From the NCBI RefSeq assembly GCF_965216805.1, contig NZ_CBDCGN010000002.1, forward strand, positions 434,001-498,000: 64,000 nucleotides of DNA, in the 5' to 3' direction. Shown piece by piece: positions 18,275-26,703 of the stretch (positions are counted from its first letter, which is position 1; each line of letters begins with the position of its first letter). Made by a program: the position numbers and the translations under genes. The notes below the pieces were generated by a model. The model was not told the DNA's origin. It did no database searches and saw only the letters and a list, made by a program, of their open reading frames with translations. Source of the DNA: Panacagrimonas sp965216805. GTDB taxonomy: Bacteria; Pseudomonadota; Gammaproteobacteria; Nevskiales; Nevskiaceae.

Positions 18275-19384
18275 ATGGATACCCGCGCTGCGGTTGCATT
18301 TGAAGCCGGCAAGCCCCTGAGCATCGAAACCGTGCAGCTCGATGGACCGCGCGAGGGCGAGGTGCTGGTGGAGATCAAGGCGACCGGCCTCTGTCATACC
18401 GACAAGTTCACGCTGTCCGGCGCAGACCCGGAGGGCGCGTTTCCCGCCATCCTCGGACACGAGGGCGCTGGCGTCGTGGTGGATGTGGGCCCGGGCGTGA
18501 AAGGCCTGAAAAAAGGCGACCACGTCATTCCGCTGTATACGCCCGAATGCCGCGAGTGCGACTACTGCACCTCGCAGAAGACCAACTTGTGCCAGAAGAT
18601 TCGCGTTACTCAGGGCAAGGGGATGATGCCGGATGGCAGCAGCCGCTTCAGCTTCAAGGGCAAGCCGGTGCTGCATTACATGGGCTGCAGCACGTTCTCC
18701 AACTACACGGTGGTACCCGAGATCGCGCTGGCCAAGGTTCGCGAGGACGCACCTTTCGATAAGATCTGTTACATCGGGTGCGGCGTCACCACCGGCATCG
18801 GCGCGGTGCTGTTCACCGCCAAGGTCGAGGCCGGCACCAACTGCGTGGTGTTCGGGCTGGGCGGCATCGGCCTCAACGTGATCCAGGGGCTGAAGATGGT
18901 CGGCGCCAACATGATCGTCGGTGTGGACATGAATTCGGCGCGCGAGGCCATGGGCCGCAAGTTCGGCATGACCCACTTCGTCAATCCCAAGGACGTGCAG
19001 GGCGATTTGGTAGCGCATCTGGTGGAACTGACCAAGGGCGGCGCCGATTACAGTTTCGAGTGCATCGGCAACGTGCAGGTGATGCGCCAGGCGCTGGAGT
19101 GCTGCCACAAGGGCTGGGGGGTGTCGACCATCATCGGGGTGGCACCGGCCGGTGCGGAGATCGCGACGCGCCCCTTCCAGCTGGTGACCGGGCGTCGCTG
19201 GATCGGCTCGGCCTTCGGTGGCGCGCGCGGGCGCACCGACGTGCCGAAGATCGTCGACTGGTACATGGACAAGAAGATCAACATCGACGATCTCATCACC
19301 CACGTCATGCCGCTGGAAAAAATCAACGACGGATTCGATCTCATGACCCGCGGCGAATCGATTCGCGGGGTGGTCGTTTTCTGA
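18275..19384 (+). CDS. adhC: S-(hydroxymethyl)glutathione dehydrogenase / class III alcohol dehydrogenase
   Basis: This NAD-dependent enzyme oxidises the adduct of formaldehyde and glutathione to S-formylglutathione. The 369-aa protein has the catalytic zinc ligands Cys40 (GLCHTD), His62-Glu63 (GHEG) and the Cys in IGCGV, the structural zinc cluster Cys92, 95, 98 and 106, and the Rossmann loop GLGGIGLNVIQG. A ribosome site (AGGAG) precedes the ATG. S-formylglutathione hydrolase is not encoded next to it. With the fds operon upstream it forms a formaldehyde-to-CO2 route. Confidence 0.96.
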   Translation: MDTRAAVAFEAGKPLSIETVQLDGPREGEVLVEIKATGLCHTDKFTLSGADPEGAFPAILGHEGAGVVVDVGPGVKGLKKGDHVIPLYTPECRECDYCTSQKTNLCQKIRVTQGKGMMPDGSSRFSFKGKPVLHYMGCSTFSNYTVVPEIALAKVREDAPFDKICYIGCGVTTGIGAVLFTAKVEAGTNCVVFGLGGIGLNVIQGLKMVGANMIVGVDMNSAREAMGRKFGMTHFVNPKDVQGDLVAHLVELTKGGADYSFECIGNVQVMRQALECCHKGWGVSTIIGVAPAGAEIATRPFQLVTGRRWIGSAFGGARGRTDVPKIVDWYMDKKINIDDLITHVMPLEKINDGFDLMTRGESIRGVVVF

Positions 19385-19435
19385 ACTGAAGTTGCAATAA
19401 CGGAGAACGGCTTCGGCATCGACCGAAGCCCGGGG

Positions 19436-19463
19436 CCGGCGCCGCGAGGTGCCGGTCTTTTTC
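19436..19463 (+). terminator. Rho-independent terminator after adhC
   Basis: An 8-bp stem CCGGCGCC / GGTGCCGG (one G-T pair) with a GCGA tetraloop is followed by TCTTTTTC. It lies about 50 bp after adhC. Confidence 0.85.
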
Positions 19464-19516
19464 GTTGGCGCGCGGCTTTGCACAAGCGCTGGAGCGCCCC
19501 TTGGGGAAACCCCCTT

Positions 19517-19533
19517 GACGCCTAGGGGGCGTC
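19517..19533. promoter_or_regulatory. Inverted repeat upstream of the ketone carboxylase-like operon
   Basis: GACGCC and GGCGTC form a perfect inverted repeat around TAGGG, overlapping a second one (CCCCCT at 19510-19515, AGGGGG at 19524-19529). It lies about 100 bp before the first gene and is a candidate operator. No convincing promoter hexamers were found. Confidence 0.35.
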
Positions 19534-19633
19534 CTAATTGCTGGTCTTGAGGGGCAATTTCATATTGGTCGGGCGTCTAGCACGCCTGCCGCTGGCGACG
19601 GCATCCCCTTAAAAATCTACAGAGGCGGACTCT

Positions 19634-21571
19634 ATGTCCATGTTGATCAGTATCGATAACGGCGGCACGCTGACCGACGCCTGCGTCATTTACGGAGCCC
19701 AGGTTTTCCATGCGAAAACGCTGACGACTCCGCACGATCTGACCCAGTGCTTCGTGCAGGTACTCAAAGAGGTATCGAAGCGCATCTATGGTGAAGCCCG
19801 GCTCGATGCTTTGCTCGAAGAAGTCGACTACATCCGCTATTCGACCACCCAGGGCACCAACGCCGTCGTTCAGCGCAAGGGTCCCCGCCTGGGTCTGATC
19901 CTGCGCAGAGGACAGAAGCTCGACAGCATCATCCGCAACGAGGACGAGCGCGAACTGCTCGACGCCATGGTGTCGGACCGGGTTGCATCTATCGACCCGA
20001 CGTTGGCCGAGGACAAGCTGGAGTCGCATCTGACCAAGGTTATCAACGAGTTGATGTCCGCGGGCGCCAATCGCGTGGTGGTCAGTTTGGGTGGCGATTC
20101 GCTAGCCGCCGACGAGACCAAGGTCAAGCGCATGGCTTTACTGCGCTATCCGCGCCATTTGCTCGGAGCGGTGCCGATCCTCTATTCGCACCAGTTGTCC
20201 GATGATGCCGATGATGGCCGCCGCACCTGGAGCAGCATCATCAATGCGTTCCTGCATCCGGCGATGGAGCGCTTTCTCTACAACGCTGAGAATGTGCTGC
20301 GAGAGGCACGAGCCCGCAATCCCTTGTTGATTTTCTGTAACGATGGCACTTCGTCCCGCGTGGCAAAGACGGTGGCGCTCAAAACCTGGGGTTCGGGTCC
20401 CCGCGGTGGCATGGAAGGCGCAAAGGCGCTGGCCCGGCATTATCGTAAAAACACATTGCTGACGATGGACATCGGCGGTACCACGACTGATATCGGCGTG
20501 GTTGATCGCGGCAACGTGCGCGAGCAGCGCTGGGGCGCACTGGAAAACATCAAGATTTCGTTCCCGCTGTGCGAGGTTGAAAGTCTTGGCGCGGGCGGCA
20601 GCTCGGTGTTCAAAGTGGTTGACGGCAAAATCCAGGTCGGTCCCGAGTCGGTCGGTGGCGCGCCTGGCCCGGCCTGCTTTGGCTACGGCGGCACAGAAGC
20701 GACGATCACAGACGCCTACCTGCTGCTTGGAATCCTGGACGGAGATTCCTATTTCGGAGGCACGCTCAAGCTCGACAGCGATCGCGCCAAGGCCGCAATT
20801 ACGGAAAACGTCGCCAAGCCCCTGGGCCTGTCACTCGATGAGGCGCTGGTGCGGATGGAGAGCGCATACACGGTCAAGATTGCCGACGCGATGCGTGAGA
20901 TCGCTCCGAGTTTGACGGACGCGGCGCTGCTGGCCTTCGGTGGCGCCGGCCCGATGTCGGCCTGTCGTGTGGCCGATGCGCTTGGCGTCAGGGAGATCAT
21001 CGTGCCGCGCATGGCCGCGGTGTTCAGCGCTTTCGGCATCGGTTTTTCGGATATCGCGCATAGCTACGACGCAGCGCTCACGGACAGCGGTGAAAAAGGC
21101 CTGACGGATGTCATTGATCGGCTGACGGAGCGTGCAACCCGTGACATGTTCGCGGAGGGCTTCGATCTGTCGGAGTGCACCCTCGAGAAGACGCTGAGCT
21201 TCACTCAAAACGGAGAACAGGCCACGCGCCGCCTCAACGGCGAAATGAAGGTCCCGGATGGTCTGAAGGACGCGCAGGACCTGCGTATGCAGTTGCGCGC
21301 AACCAAAGCCATCCCGCACTTTGCGCTCAAGCCCGACGATATCCAGGGCGGCAAAGCGGCAGCCACCGAACTCACCCGCCGGGTGCGTCTGAGCGACGGC
21401 GGCAAGCTGGCCGATGCGAGCCTGCCCCTGTATCGCCATGCGGAACTTGCTGCTGGACAAGGCGCGACCGGCCCGGCAGTGGTGGAGGAGGAGTACTTCA
21501 CGTGCCTGATCCCCGCCGGCTGGAAGTTCCAGGTCAACGACAACCACGATCTCGTTCTGCAGAAGAACTAA
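19634..21571 (+). CDS. Acetophenone carboxylase-like subunit, HyuA-type ATPase (Apc1-like)
   Basis: This 645-aa member of the hydantoinase/oxoprolinase A (ASKHA) family has the N-terminal phosphate-binding motif ISIDNGGTLTD and the second ATP motif TMDIGGTTTDIG near residue 279, with GGAGPM further on. In acetone and acetophenone carboxylases such subunits use ATP to activate the carbonyl substrate and bicarbonate. The operon has two different HyuA-like subunits plus a small zinc protein and a HyuB-like protein, in the order known for Apc1-Apc4. The length matches the approximately 70-kDa Apc alpha subunit. A simple hydantoinase is less likely because the gamma-like protein is present. Confidence 0.8.
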   Translation: MSMLISIDNGGTLTDACVIYGAQVFHAKTLTTPHDLTQCFVQVLKEVSKRIYGEARLDALLEEVDYIRYSTTQGTNAVVQRKGPRLGLILRRGQKLDSIIRNEDERELLDAMVSDRVASIDPTLAEDKLESHLTKVINELMSAGANRVVVSLGGDSLAADETKVKRMALLRYPRHLLGAVPILYSHQLSDDADDGRRTWSSIINAFLHPAMERFLYNAENVLREARARNPLLIFCNDGTSSRVAKTVALKTWGSGPRGGMEGAKALARHYRKNTLLTMDIGGTTTDIGVVDRGNVREQRWGALENIKISFPLCEVESLGAGGSSVFKVVDGKIQVGPESVGGAPGPACFGYGGTEATITDAYLLLGILDGDSYFGGTLKLDSDRAKAAITENVAKPLGLSLDEALVRMESAYTVKIADAMREIAPSLTDAALLAFGGAGPMSACRVADALGVREIIVPRMAAVFSAFGIGFSDIAHSYDAALTDSGEKGLTDVIDRLTERATRDMFAEGFDLSECTLEKTLSFTQNGEQATRRLNGEMKVPDGLKDAQDLRMQLRATKAIPHFALKPDDIQGGKAAATELTRRVRLSDGGKLADASLPLYRHAELAAGQGATGPAVVEEEYFTCLIPAGWKFQVNDNHDLVLQKN

Positions 21572-21583
21572 GAGAGAACATTC

Positions 21584-22000
21584 ATGAAAATCGCGATGAC
21601 GGAATACCTGCAGATCGACCTTGAGAAGGAACGCTGGATGTGCCGCGTGTGCGAACACGACGTCGGTCCTGCACGCGGCAACTACAAGGAGGGTCTGCTG
21701 GTCCACGCGCGAGATCCGCGCGAGATCCACAAACCGATTCTGGACACGTCCTATGAATTCACGTTCGCACCAGATCCGAAATGGGTACAGATCGTGGAGT
21801 ACTACTGTCCGAGTTGCGGTACGCAGATGGAGGTCGAGTATCTGACGCCCGGCCACCCGCCGCTGCACGACATGGAGTTCGACATCGACGCGCTCAAGGC
21901 GCAGTGGGCCAAGCGAAGCCCGCAGGATCTGAGCAAGATCGCCGGACCCGAGCCGATGGGTGTCGAGTACCACACCCAGAAGTCCACCGGCCTGCGCTGA
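21584..22000 (+). CDS. Acetone/acetophenone carboxylase gamma-type zinc subunit (Apc2-like)
   Basis: The 138-aa protein contains two CxxC pairs, Cys20/Cys23 (WMCRVCEH) and Cys75/Cys78 (YYCPSCGT), forming a probable zinc ribbon. Between them is the segment GPARGNYKEGLLV, which I recognise from acetone carboxylase gamma proteins. It starts 12 bp after the first ATPase gene. Its presence is the best single reason to call the operon a ketone carboxylase rather than a hydantoinase. Confidence 0.8.
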   Translation: MKIAMTEYLQIDLEKERWMCRVCEHDVGPARGNYKEGLLVHARDPREIHKPILDTSYEFTFAPDPKWVQIVEYYCPSCGTQMEVEYLTPGHPPLHDMEFDIDALKAQWAKRSPQDLSKIAGPEPMGVEYHTQKSTGLR

Positions 22001-22013
22001 GGAGCCACCGATA

Positions 22014-24197
22014 ATGAAACGAGTTGCCGTCGATATCGGTGGAACCTTCACCGACTGTTTCATGGTCTGGAACGAGCACACCATCCAGTCCAAGGCCCTG
22101 ACCACGCACCACAACCTCGCGCTCGGATTCCGCGAGGCGCTGCAGGCCAGCTGTGCCAAGCTCGACCTCGACATGCTGGACGTGCTGTCGCAGGTCGATT
22201 CGGTCCGCTATGCCACCACGCTGGGCACTAACGCCTTGATCCAGCGCAAGGGCCCGAAGGTGGCTCTGCTGGTCACCTGTGGGTACGAGTCCACCGTGCC
22301 GCTGGCGCGCGGCCGCGGCTATGGCGAAGGCCTGAGCGAGAAAAGCCAGGCCGATCTGCCGGGCGCCTGTCGCCCGCCGCCGCTGGTACCGGTGCCCATG
22401 ATCGCCGGCGTCCGCGAACGCCTGGACGCGGTCGGCAACGTGCTGATGCCGCTGGACGAGAACGACCTTCGGAAGAAGATTCGCAACCTCGTCGACCGGG
22501 GTGCGCAGAGCTTCTGCGTGGCGCTGGTCAATTCGGTCTCCAATCCGGTCCACGAGCGCCGCATCCAGGAAATCCTGCTCGAGGAGTATCCGGAGCACAT
22601 GCTGGGCGCCATGCCGATCGTGATGTCGCACAAGGTTGCCGGTCGTAAGGGTGAGTACGTGCGGGCGTCCTCGACGATCATGGATGCGTTCCTGCACGAC
22701 GTCATGTACCACGGCCTGTCGTCGCTGGAACTGAACCTGCGCGAGTCCAGTTACAAGAAACCGATGCTGGTCATCCACAACTCCGGTGGCATGGCGCAGC
22801 TGAACTCCACCGACGCGCTACAGACCATTCATTCGGGTCCGGTGGCGGGCGTGAGTGCCTCTGAGCATCTGGCCAAGGAGGCCGATCTGGGCAACGTGAT
22901 CTGCACCGACATGGGCGGCACCAGCTTCGACATCGGTCTGGTGGTCGAAGGCGGCGTCAAGCATTACGACTTCAACCCGGTGATCGAACGCTGGATGGTC
23001 AGCGTGCCGATGATTCATCTGGTCACGCTGGGCGCAGGGGGTGGTTCGATCTGCCGGTACGATCGCATGTATCACACCGTGCAGGTGGGGCCCGAGTCCG
23101 CAGGGTCAAATCCAGGCCCCGCCTGTTACGACCGCGGGGGTCTGAAACCGACAGTGGCAGACGCCGACCTGTTGCTCGGCTACCTGGATCCGGCCAATTA
23201 CGCTGGCGGCGCCATCAAGCTCAAAGCCAACCGCGCGAAGCAAGCCATCGAGGACGAGATCTGCGAGGCGCTTGACATCTCGGTGACCGAGGCAGCGCTG
23301 ATGATCAAGCGCAAGGTCGATGCCAACATGGCCAACGGCATCGCCACCGAGCTGCGTGCACGTGGCTACGATCCCTCAAACTTCACCATGCTGGCCTACG
23401 GCGGAAACGGCCCCCTGCATGGTTGCGGCATTGCTGACCAGCTGGGCATCAATCGCATGCTGGTGCCACCGTTCTGTTCGGTCTTCTCGGCCGTGGGTGC
23501 CGGCAACATGCACCAGCTGCACATCCACGAGAAGTCGCTGTTCATGTGGATCTTCGACAGCAACACGCGGCGGCTCTACAACGACTATGAAACCTTCAAC
23601 AATATCGTCGCCGAACTGGAAGAAAACGGCCGCCAGGATTTGCTTCGCCAGGGCATGAAGCCGTCGGACATTCAGCACCGGCTGGAGCTGGATATGCGCT
23701 ACGGCAATCAGCTCGCGACCACCACCGTTGTGGCGCCCAAGCTCCGCTTCGAGTCGATCGACGACGTGATGGCAATCATCAAGCAGTTTTCGGTCGATTA
23801 CGGCAACCGCTTCGGCAAGGGCTCGGAGGCGCCGGAGGCCGGCATTCGCATCAATACCGTGCGCGTCCAGAGTTTCGTGGAACTGGAGACCGTGAATCTG
23901 GGTAAATTGCGTGCCGAGCGTACCGTCCCGGTGGGGCCGGCAGACGGTTCTCGCAAATGCCATTTCGTCGGCCACGAAGGACCGGTCGACACGGCGGTCT
24001 ACAAGCACGAGTCCCTGGAGGTCGGCACGGTGGTCACCGGGCCGGCGGTTGTGGTCTCCGCCGTTACCACCTATCTGGTCGAGCCGGGCTGGACGATGGA
24101 GATTGGCGTGCACGGCGCCGCGTGGTTCATGCGCGGCACGGCGACTGCTGGTGGCAAGGCCGAGAAGGCTTCCAACAAGCTCAAGGCCAAGGCCTGA
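22014..24197 (+). CDS. Acetophenone carboxylase-like subunit, second HyuA-type ATPase (Apc3-like)
   Basis: This 727-aa hydantoinase A-type protein opens with VAVDIGGTFTDCFMV and has the second nucleotide motif ICTDMGGTSFDIGL and the AYGGNGPLHGCG segment. It is clearly distinct from the first ATPase of the operon and matches the larger, approximately 80-kDa alpha-prime subunit of acetophenone carboxylase. Acetone carboxylases have only one such subunit. It starts 13 bp after the zinc protein with a GAGGAG ribosome site. The C-terminal tail is Lys/Ala-rich and looks disordered. Confidence 0.8.
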   Translation: MKRVAVDIGGTFTDCFMVWNEHTIQSKALTTHHNLALGFREALQASCAKLDLDMLDVLSQVDSVRYATTLGTNALIQRKGPKVALLVTCGYESTVPLARGRGYGEGLSEKSQADLPGACRPPPLVPVPMIAGVRERLDAVGNVLMPLDENDLRKKIRNLVDRGAQSFCVALVNSVSNPVHERRIQEILLEEYPEHMLGAMPIVMSHKVAGRKGEYVRASSTIMDAFLHDVMYHGLSSLELNLRESSYKKPMLVIHNSGGMAQLNSTDALQTIHSGPVAGVSASEHLAKEADLGNVICTDMGGTSFDIGLVVEGGVKHYDFNPVIERWMVSVPMIHLVTLGAGGGSICRYDRMYHTVQVGPESAGSNPGPACYDRGGLKPTVADADLLLGYLDPANYAGGAIKLKANRAKQAIEDEICEALDISVTEAALMIKRKVDANMANGIATELRARGYDPSNFTMLAYGGNGPLHGCGIADQLGINRMLVPPFCSVFSAVGAGNMHQLHIHEKSLFMWIFDSNTRRLYNDYETFNNIVAELEENGRQDLLRQGMKPSDIQHRLELDMRYGNQLATTTVVAPKLRFESIDDVMAIIKQFSVDYGNRFGKGSEAPEAGIRINTVRVQSFVELETVNLGKLRAERTVPVGPADGSRKCHFVGHEGPVDTAVYKHESLEVGTVVTGPAVVVSAVTTYLVEPGWTMEIGVHGAAWFMRGTATAGGKAEKASNKLKAKA

Positions 24198-24222
24198 GTC
24201 TCAACCGAATCCCGGAGTTCAC

Positions 24223-26490
24223 ATGGGCAACAACGATACCGTTCAAAGTTATACCGAGAAGGAAAAGTCCGTTATCGACCAGTTTCTGGCCGATAACGTG
24301 CTGTTCCTGGGGCCAGACCCCGACATCATGAACACGCATGATCTTTCGCCGCGGAGTGCATCGGAAGAGCGCGCACTTGCAAGCTGCACCGATGCGGCGA
24401 TGCACGCGCTGGTCCGTGATCGTCTGCAGGCCGGTGCTAACGAATCGTTCGAGATGCTCGAACAGATGGGTGCCGCACCGGGCGCGAAGTGGGGCGACCT
24501 GATCACCGGCGTGTTCACCGCCGCGGGGGACTTGGCCGTCTCCAGCGCCGGCGGCGTGCTGATCTTCTCGGCGGTGGTTCACCACCCGATCAAGTTCATC
24601 GTCAAGTACTGGACCGGCGATCCCACCGTGGGGGTCAGGGAGGGCGACGGATTCATCCACAACGACGCTCGCTACGGCAACATCCACAACACCGACCAGT
24701 CGATGATGATGCCGGTGTTCTGGGAAGGCGAGCTGGTGTGCTGGGTCAGCACCACCGTGCACGAGGGCGAAAACGGAGCGATCGAACCGGGCGGCATGCC
24801 GTCCCTGGCCGAATCGGTTTACGAAGAAGGGCTGAAGATGTCGCCCTTCAAGTGCGCCGAGAACTACGAGCTCAAGAAGGATCTTGTCACCTTTCTTCAG
24901 AACTCGGTCCGCGAGCCGAAACTGCAGTTCGAGGACATGAAGACCAAGCTTTTCACGTGTCGCCGCATGGAGCAGCGCATCCATGGCTGCATTCAGGAGT
25001 TCGGCCTGGATTATGTGCTGGCTTCACTGCGCAAGGGCCTGGAGGACGCCAAGGCCGAGACGCAGCGTCGTCTGGCCGAGTGGCCCGACGGCAAGGTCCG
25101 TTCGATTGTCATGGCGGATTCGACCCTGCGCGAGAACGCGCTGATCAAGATCCAGTGCGAAGTGAGCAAGATCGGCAGCGAGCTGATCTGCGATTTCCGC
25201 GGTTCGTCACCCGAATTCGCCAATCGGGCCAACAACACGCTGCTGTCCTCGCTCAAAGGCATGCTGGCGCAGCTTTTCCTCGCGTTCGTGTGGCCGGACA
25301 TGCCACGCAACCAGGCGGTATTCGCGCCGATCAAGGTCATCACGGATCCCAAATCTGCGCTGCACTCTTCGTACAATGCGCCGAACGCGCAGTCGATGAT
25401 GACGTTCTTCCCGTCCTTCAGCTGTGTGCAGCTGGCGGTGGCGAAGTTCGTGTACTCGACGCCTCTGAAATATTCAAAGGTCATCGCGCCCTGGCACAAC
25501 ATGATCCGCACCTTCATCTGGGGCGGCATCACCCAGCACAACGAGATGGTTGGCAACCTGTGCGCCGATCTCAACGGCATGGGCGGCGGCGCACGCGCGG
25601 ATCGCGACGGCGAACATGCTGTTGCCCCAATCTTCGCGGCCATGTCCGACCTCGGCGAGCAGGAACTCAACGAGGAGGAGATCCCGTTCATCCAGATCGT
25701 CAGCAAGAAGGTGATGACGGATAACGTCGCCTTCGGCAAGTTCCGCGGTGGCCAGGGCTACGAGATGATCGCCAGCTCCATCGGCAGCCCGCTGTGGGGT
25801 TTCATGACCACCTGCATCGGCAGCAAGGTGGGCTGCGTTCCGGGAGTCTTCGGTGGCTACGGCGCGCCGACCTACCCGCTATGCAAGATCAAAGACGTCG
25901 ATGTGTTCGAGGTCATGAAGACCGACCCCGAGGCGTTCGAGTTTTCGATCGTCGATCTTATGAACAAGAAGCCGTTCAAGGATGCTACGTACACCACGCA
26001 TCACACCGGTCTGCAATTTGAACTGGCCAAGCGGGGCGAGCTGTACATGATTACGCAGGGTTCGGGCGGTGGTTATGGAGATGTGCTCGACCGTGACCCG
26101 GAGCTGGTGATCAGGGATATCGAGGAGAATCTGCTGTCGCACGACGCGGCGCGGCGGGTGTATCACGTCGTCTACAACCCCGAGACCTTGGTACTCGACC
26201 GCGAGGGAACCCAGAAAGCGCGCCAGGCCGAGCGTGAGGCGCGAAAGAAGCGCGGTGTTCCGTTCAAGGAATTCGTCAAGCAATGGAACAAGCCGGAACC
26301 TCCGGCGGACCTACCGTATTATGGAAGCTGGGGAGGGGATCGCGAAACCATCTATGCGGGCCCTTACGGTGGCGTGCCAAGAGCAACCATGAACGCATCT
26401 GATATCCAACCGATTTACATGCCGAACCCGCGCGACGTCAAGATCGCTCAGTTGGAGGCGCGCATCAGGCAGTTGGAGGGCGGCAACTAG
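24223..26490 (+). CDS. Acetophenone carboxylase-like subunit, HyuB-type (Apc4-like)
   Basis: This 755-aa hydantoinase B/oxoprolinase family protein is the presumed carboxylating subunit. It shows conserved segments such as HNDARYGNIHNTDQSM, WVSTTVHEGENG and NGMGGGARADRDGEH, resembling acetone carboxylase and Apc catalytic subunits. In those enzymes the activated ketone and carboxyphosphate meet here. It is the last gene of the four-gene operon. No fifth subunit (Apc5, epsilon) and no benzoylacetate-CoA ligase follows. Confidence 0.82.
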   Translation: MGNNDTVQSYTEKEKSVIDQFLADNVLFLGPDPDIMNTHDLSPRSASEERALASCTDAAMHALVRDRLQAGANESFEMLEQMGAAPGAKWGDLITGVFTAAGDLAVSSAGGVLIFSAVVHHPIKFIVKYWTGDPTVGVREGDGFIHNDARYGNIHNTDQSMMMPVFWEGELVCWVSTTVHEGENGAIEPGGMPSLAESVYEEGLKMSPFKCAENYELKKDLVTFLQNSVREPKLQFEDMKTKLFTCRRMEQRIHGCIQEFGLDYVLASLRKGLEDAKAETQRRLAEWPDGKVRSIVMADSTLRENALIKIQCEVSKIGSELICDFRGSSPEFANRANNTLLSSLKGMLAQLFLAFVWPDMPRNQAVFAPIKVITDPKSALHSSYNAPNAQSMMTFFPSFSCVQLAVAKFVYSTPLKYSKVIAPWHNMIRTFIWGGITQHNEMVGNLCADLNGMGGGARADRDGEHAVAPIFAAMSDLGEQELNEEEIPFIQIVSKKVMTDNVAFGKFRGGQGYEMIASSIGSPLWGFMTTCIGSKVGCVPGVFGGYGAPTYPLCKIKDVDVFEVMKTDPEAFEFSIVDLMNKKPFKDATYTTHHTGLQFELAKRGELYMITQGSGGGYGDVLDRDPELVIRDIEENLLSHDAARRVYHVVYNPETLVLDREGTQKARQAEREARKKRGVPFKEFVKQWNKPEPPADLPYYGSWGGDRETIYAGPYGGVPRATMNASDIQPIYMPNPRDVKIAQLEARIRQLEGGN

Positions 26491-26577
26491 GTGTAGTCTA
26501 TAGCCGGAAGATACAGCGTTAACACTTAAGGGTAATTGCTAGTTCCTGACGGATCGGAATCCAGGTTACCCCGGTTG

Positions 26578-26601
26578 AACGTAACGGATATGTCTTACGT
26601 T
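26578..26601. promoter_or_regulatory. AACGTAA / TTACGTT palindrome upstream of the first DUF1329 gene
   Basis: A perfect 7-bp inverted repeat with a 10-bp centre lies about 100 bp before the ATG, in an unusually AT-rich intergenic segment. The arrangement suggests a dimeric repressor or activator site. Confidence 0.45.
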
Positions 26602-26703
26602 TTAAGCGCTGCGCACCGCGTGTCGGGTGCTAAGCGTGCGCCAAACTAGAACCGGATTTCAACCGCCGGAACCCCAGGTTGAACTGAGGAGGAGGGAAAC
26701 AGC

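Noticed and set aside
19634..26490. Acetone carboxylase (AcxABC) or simple hydantoinase
   Set aside because: Acetone carboxylase has a single HyuA-like subunit, and hydantoinases lack the zinc gamma-type protein; this operon has two HyuA-like subunits and the zinc protein.
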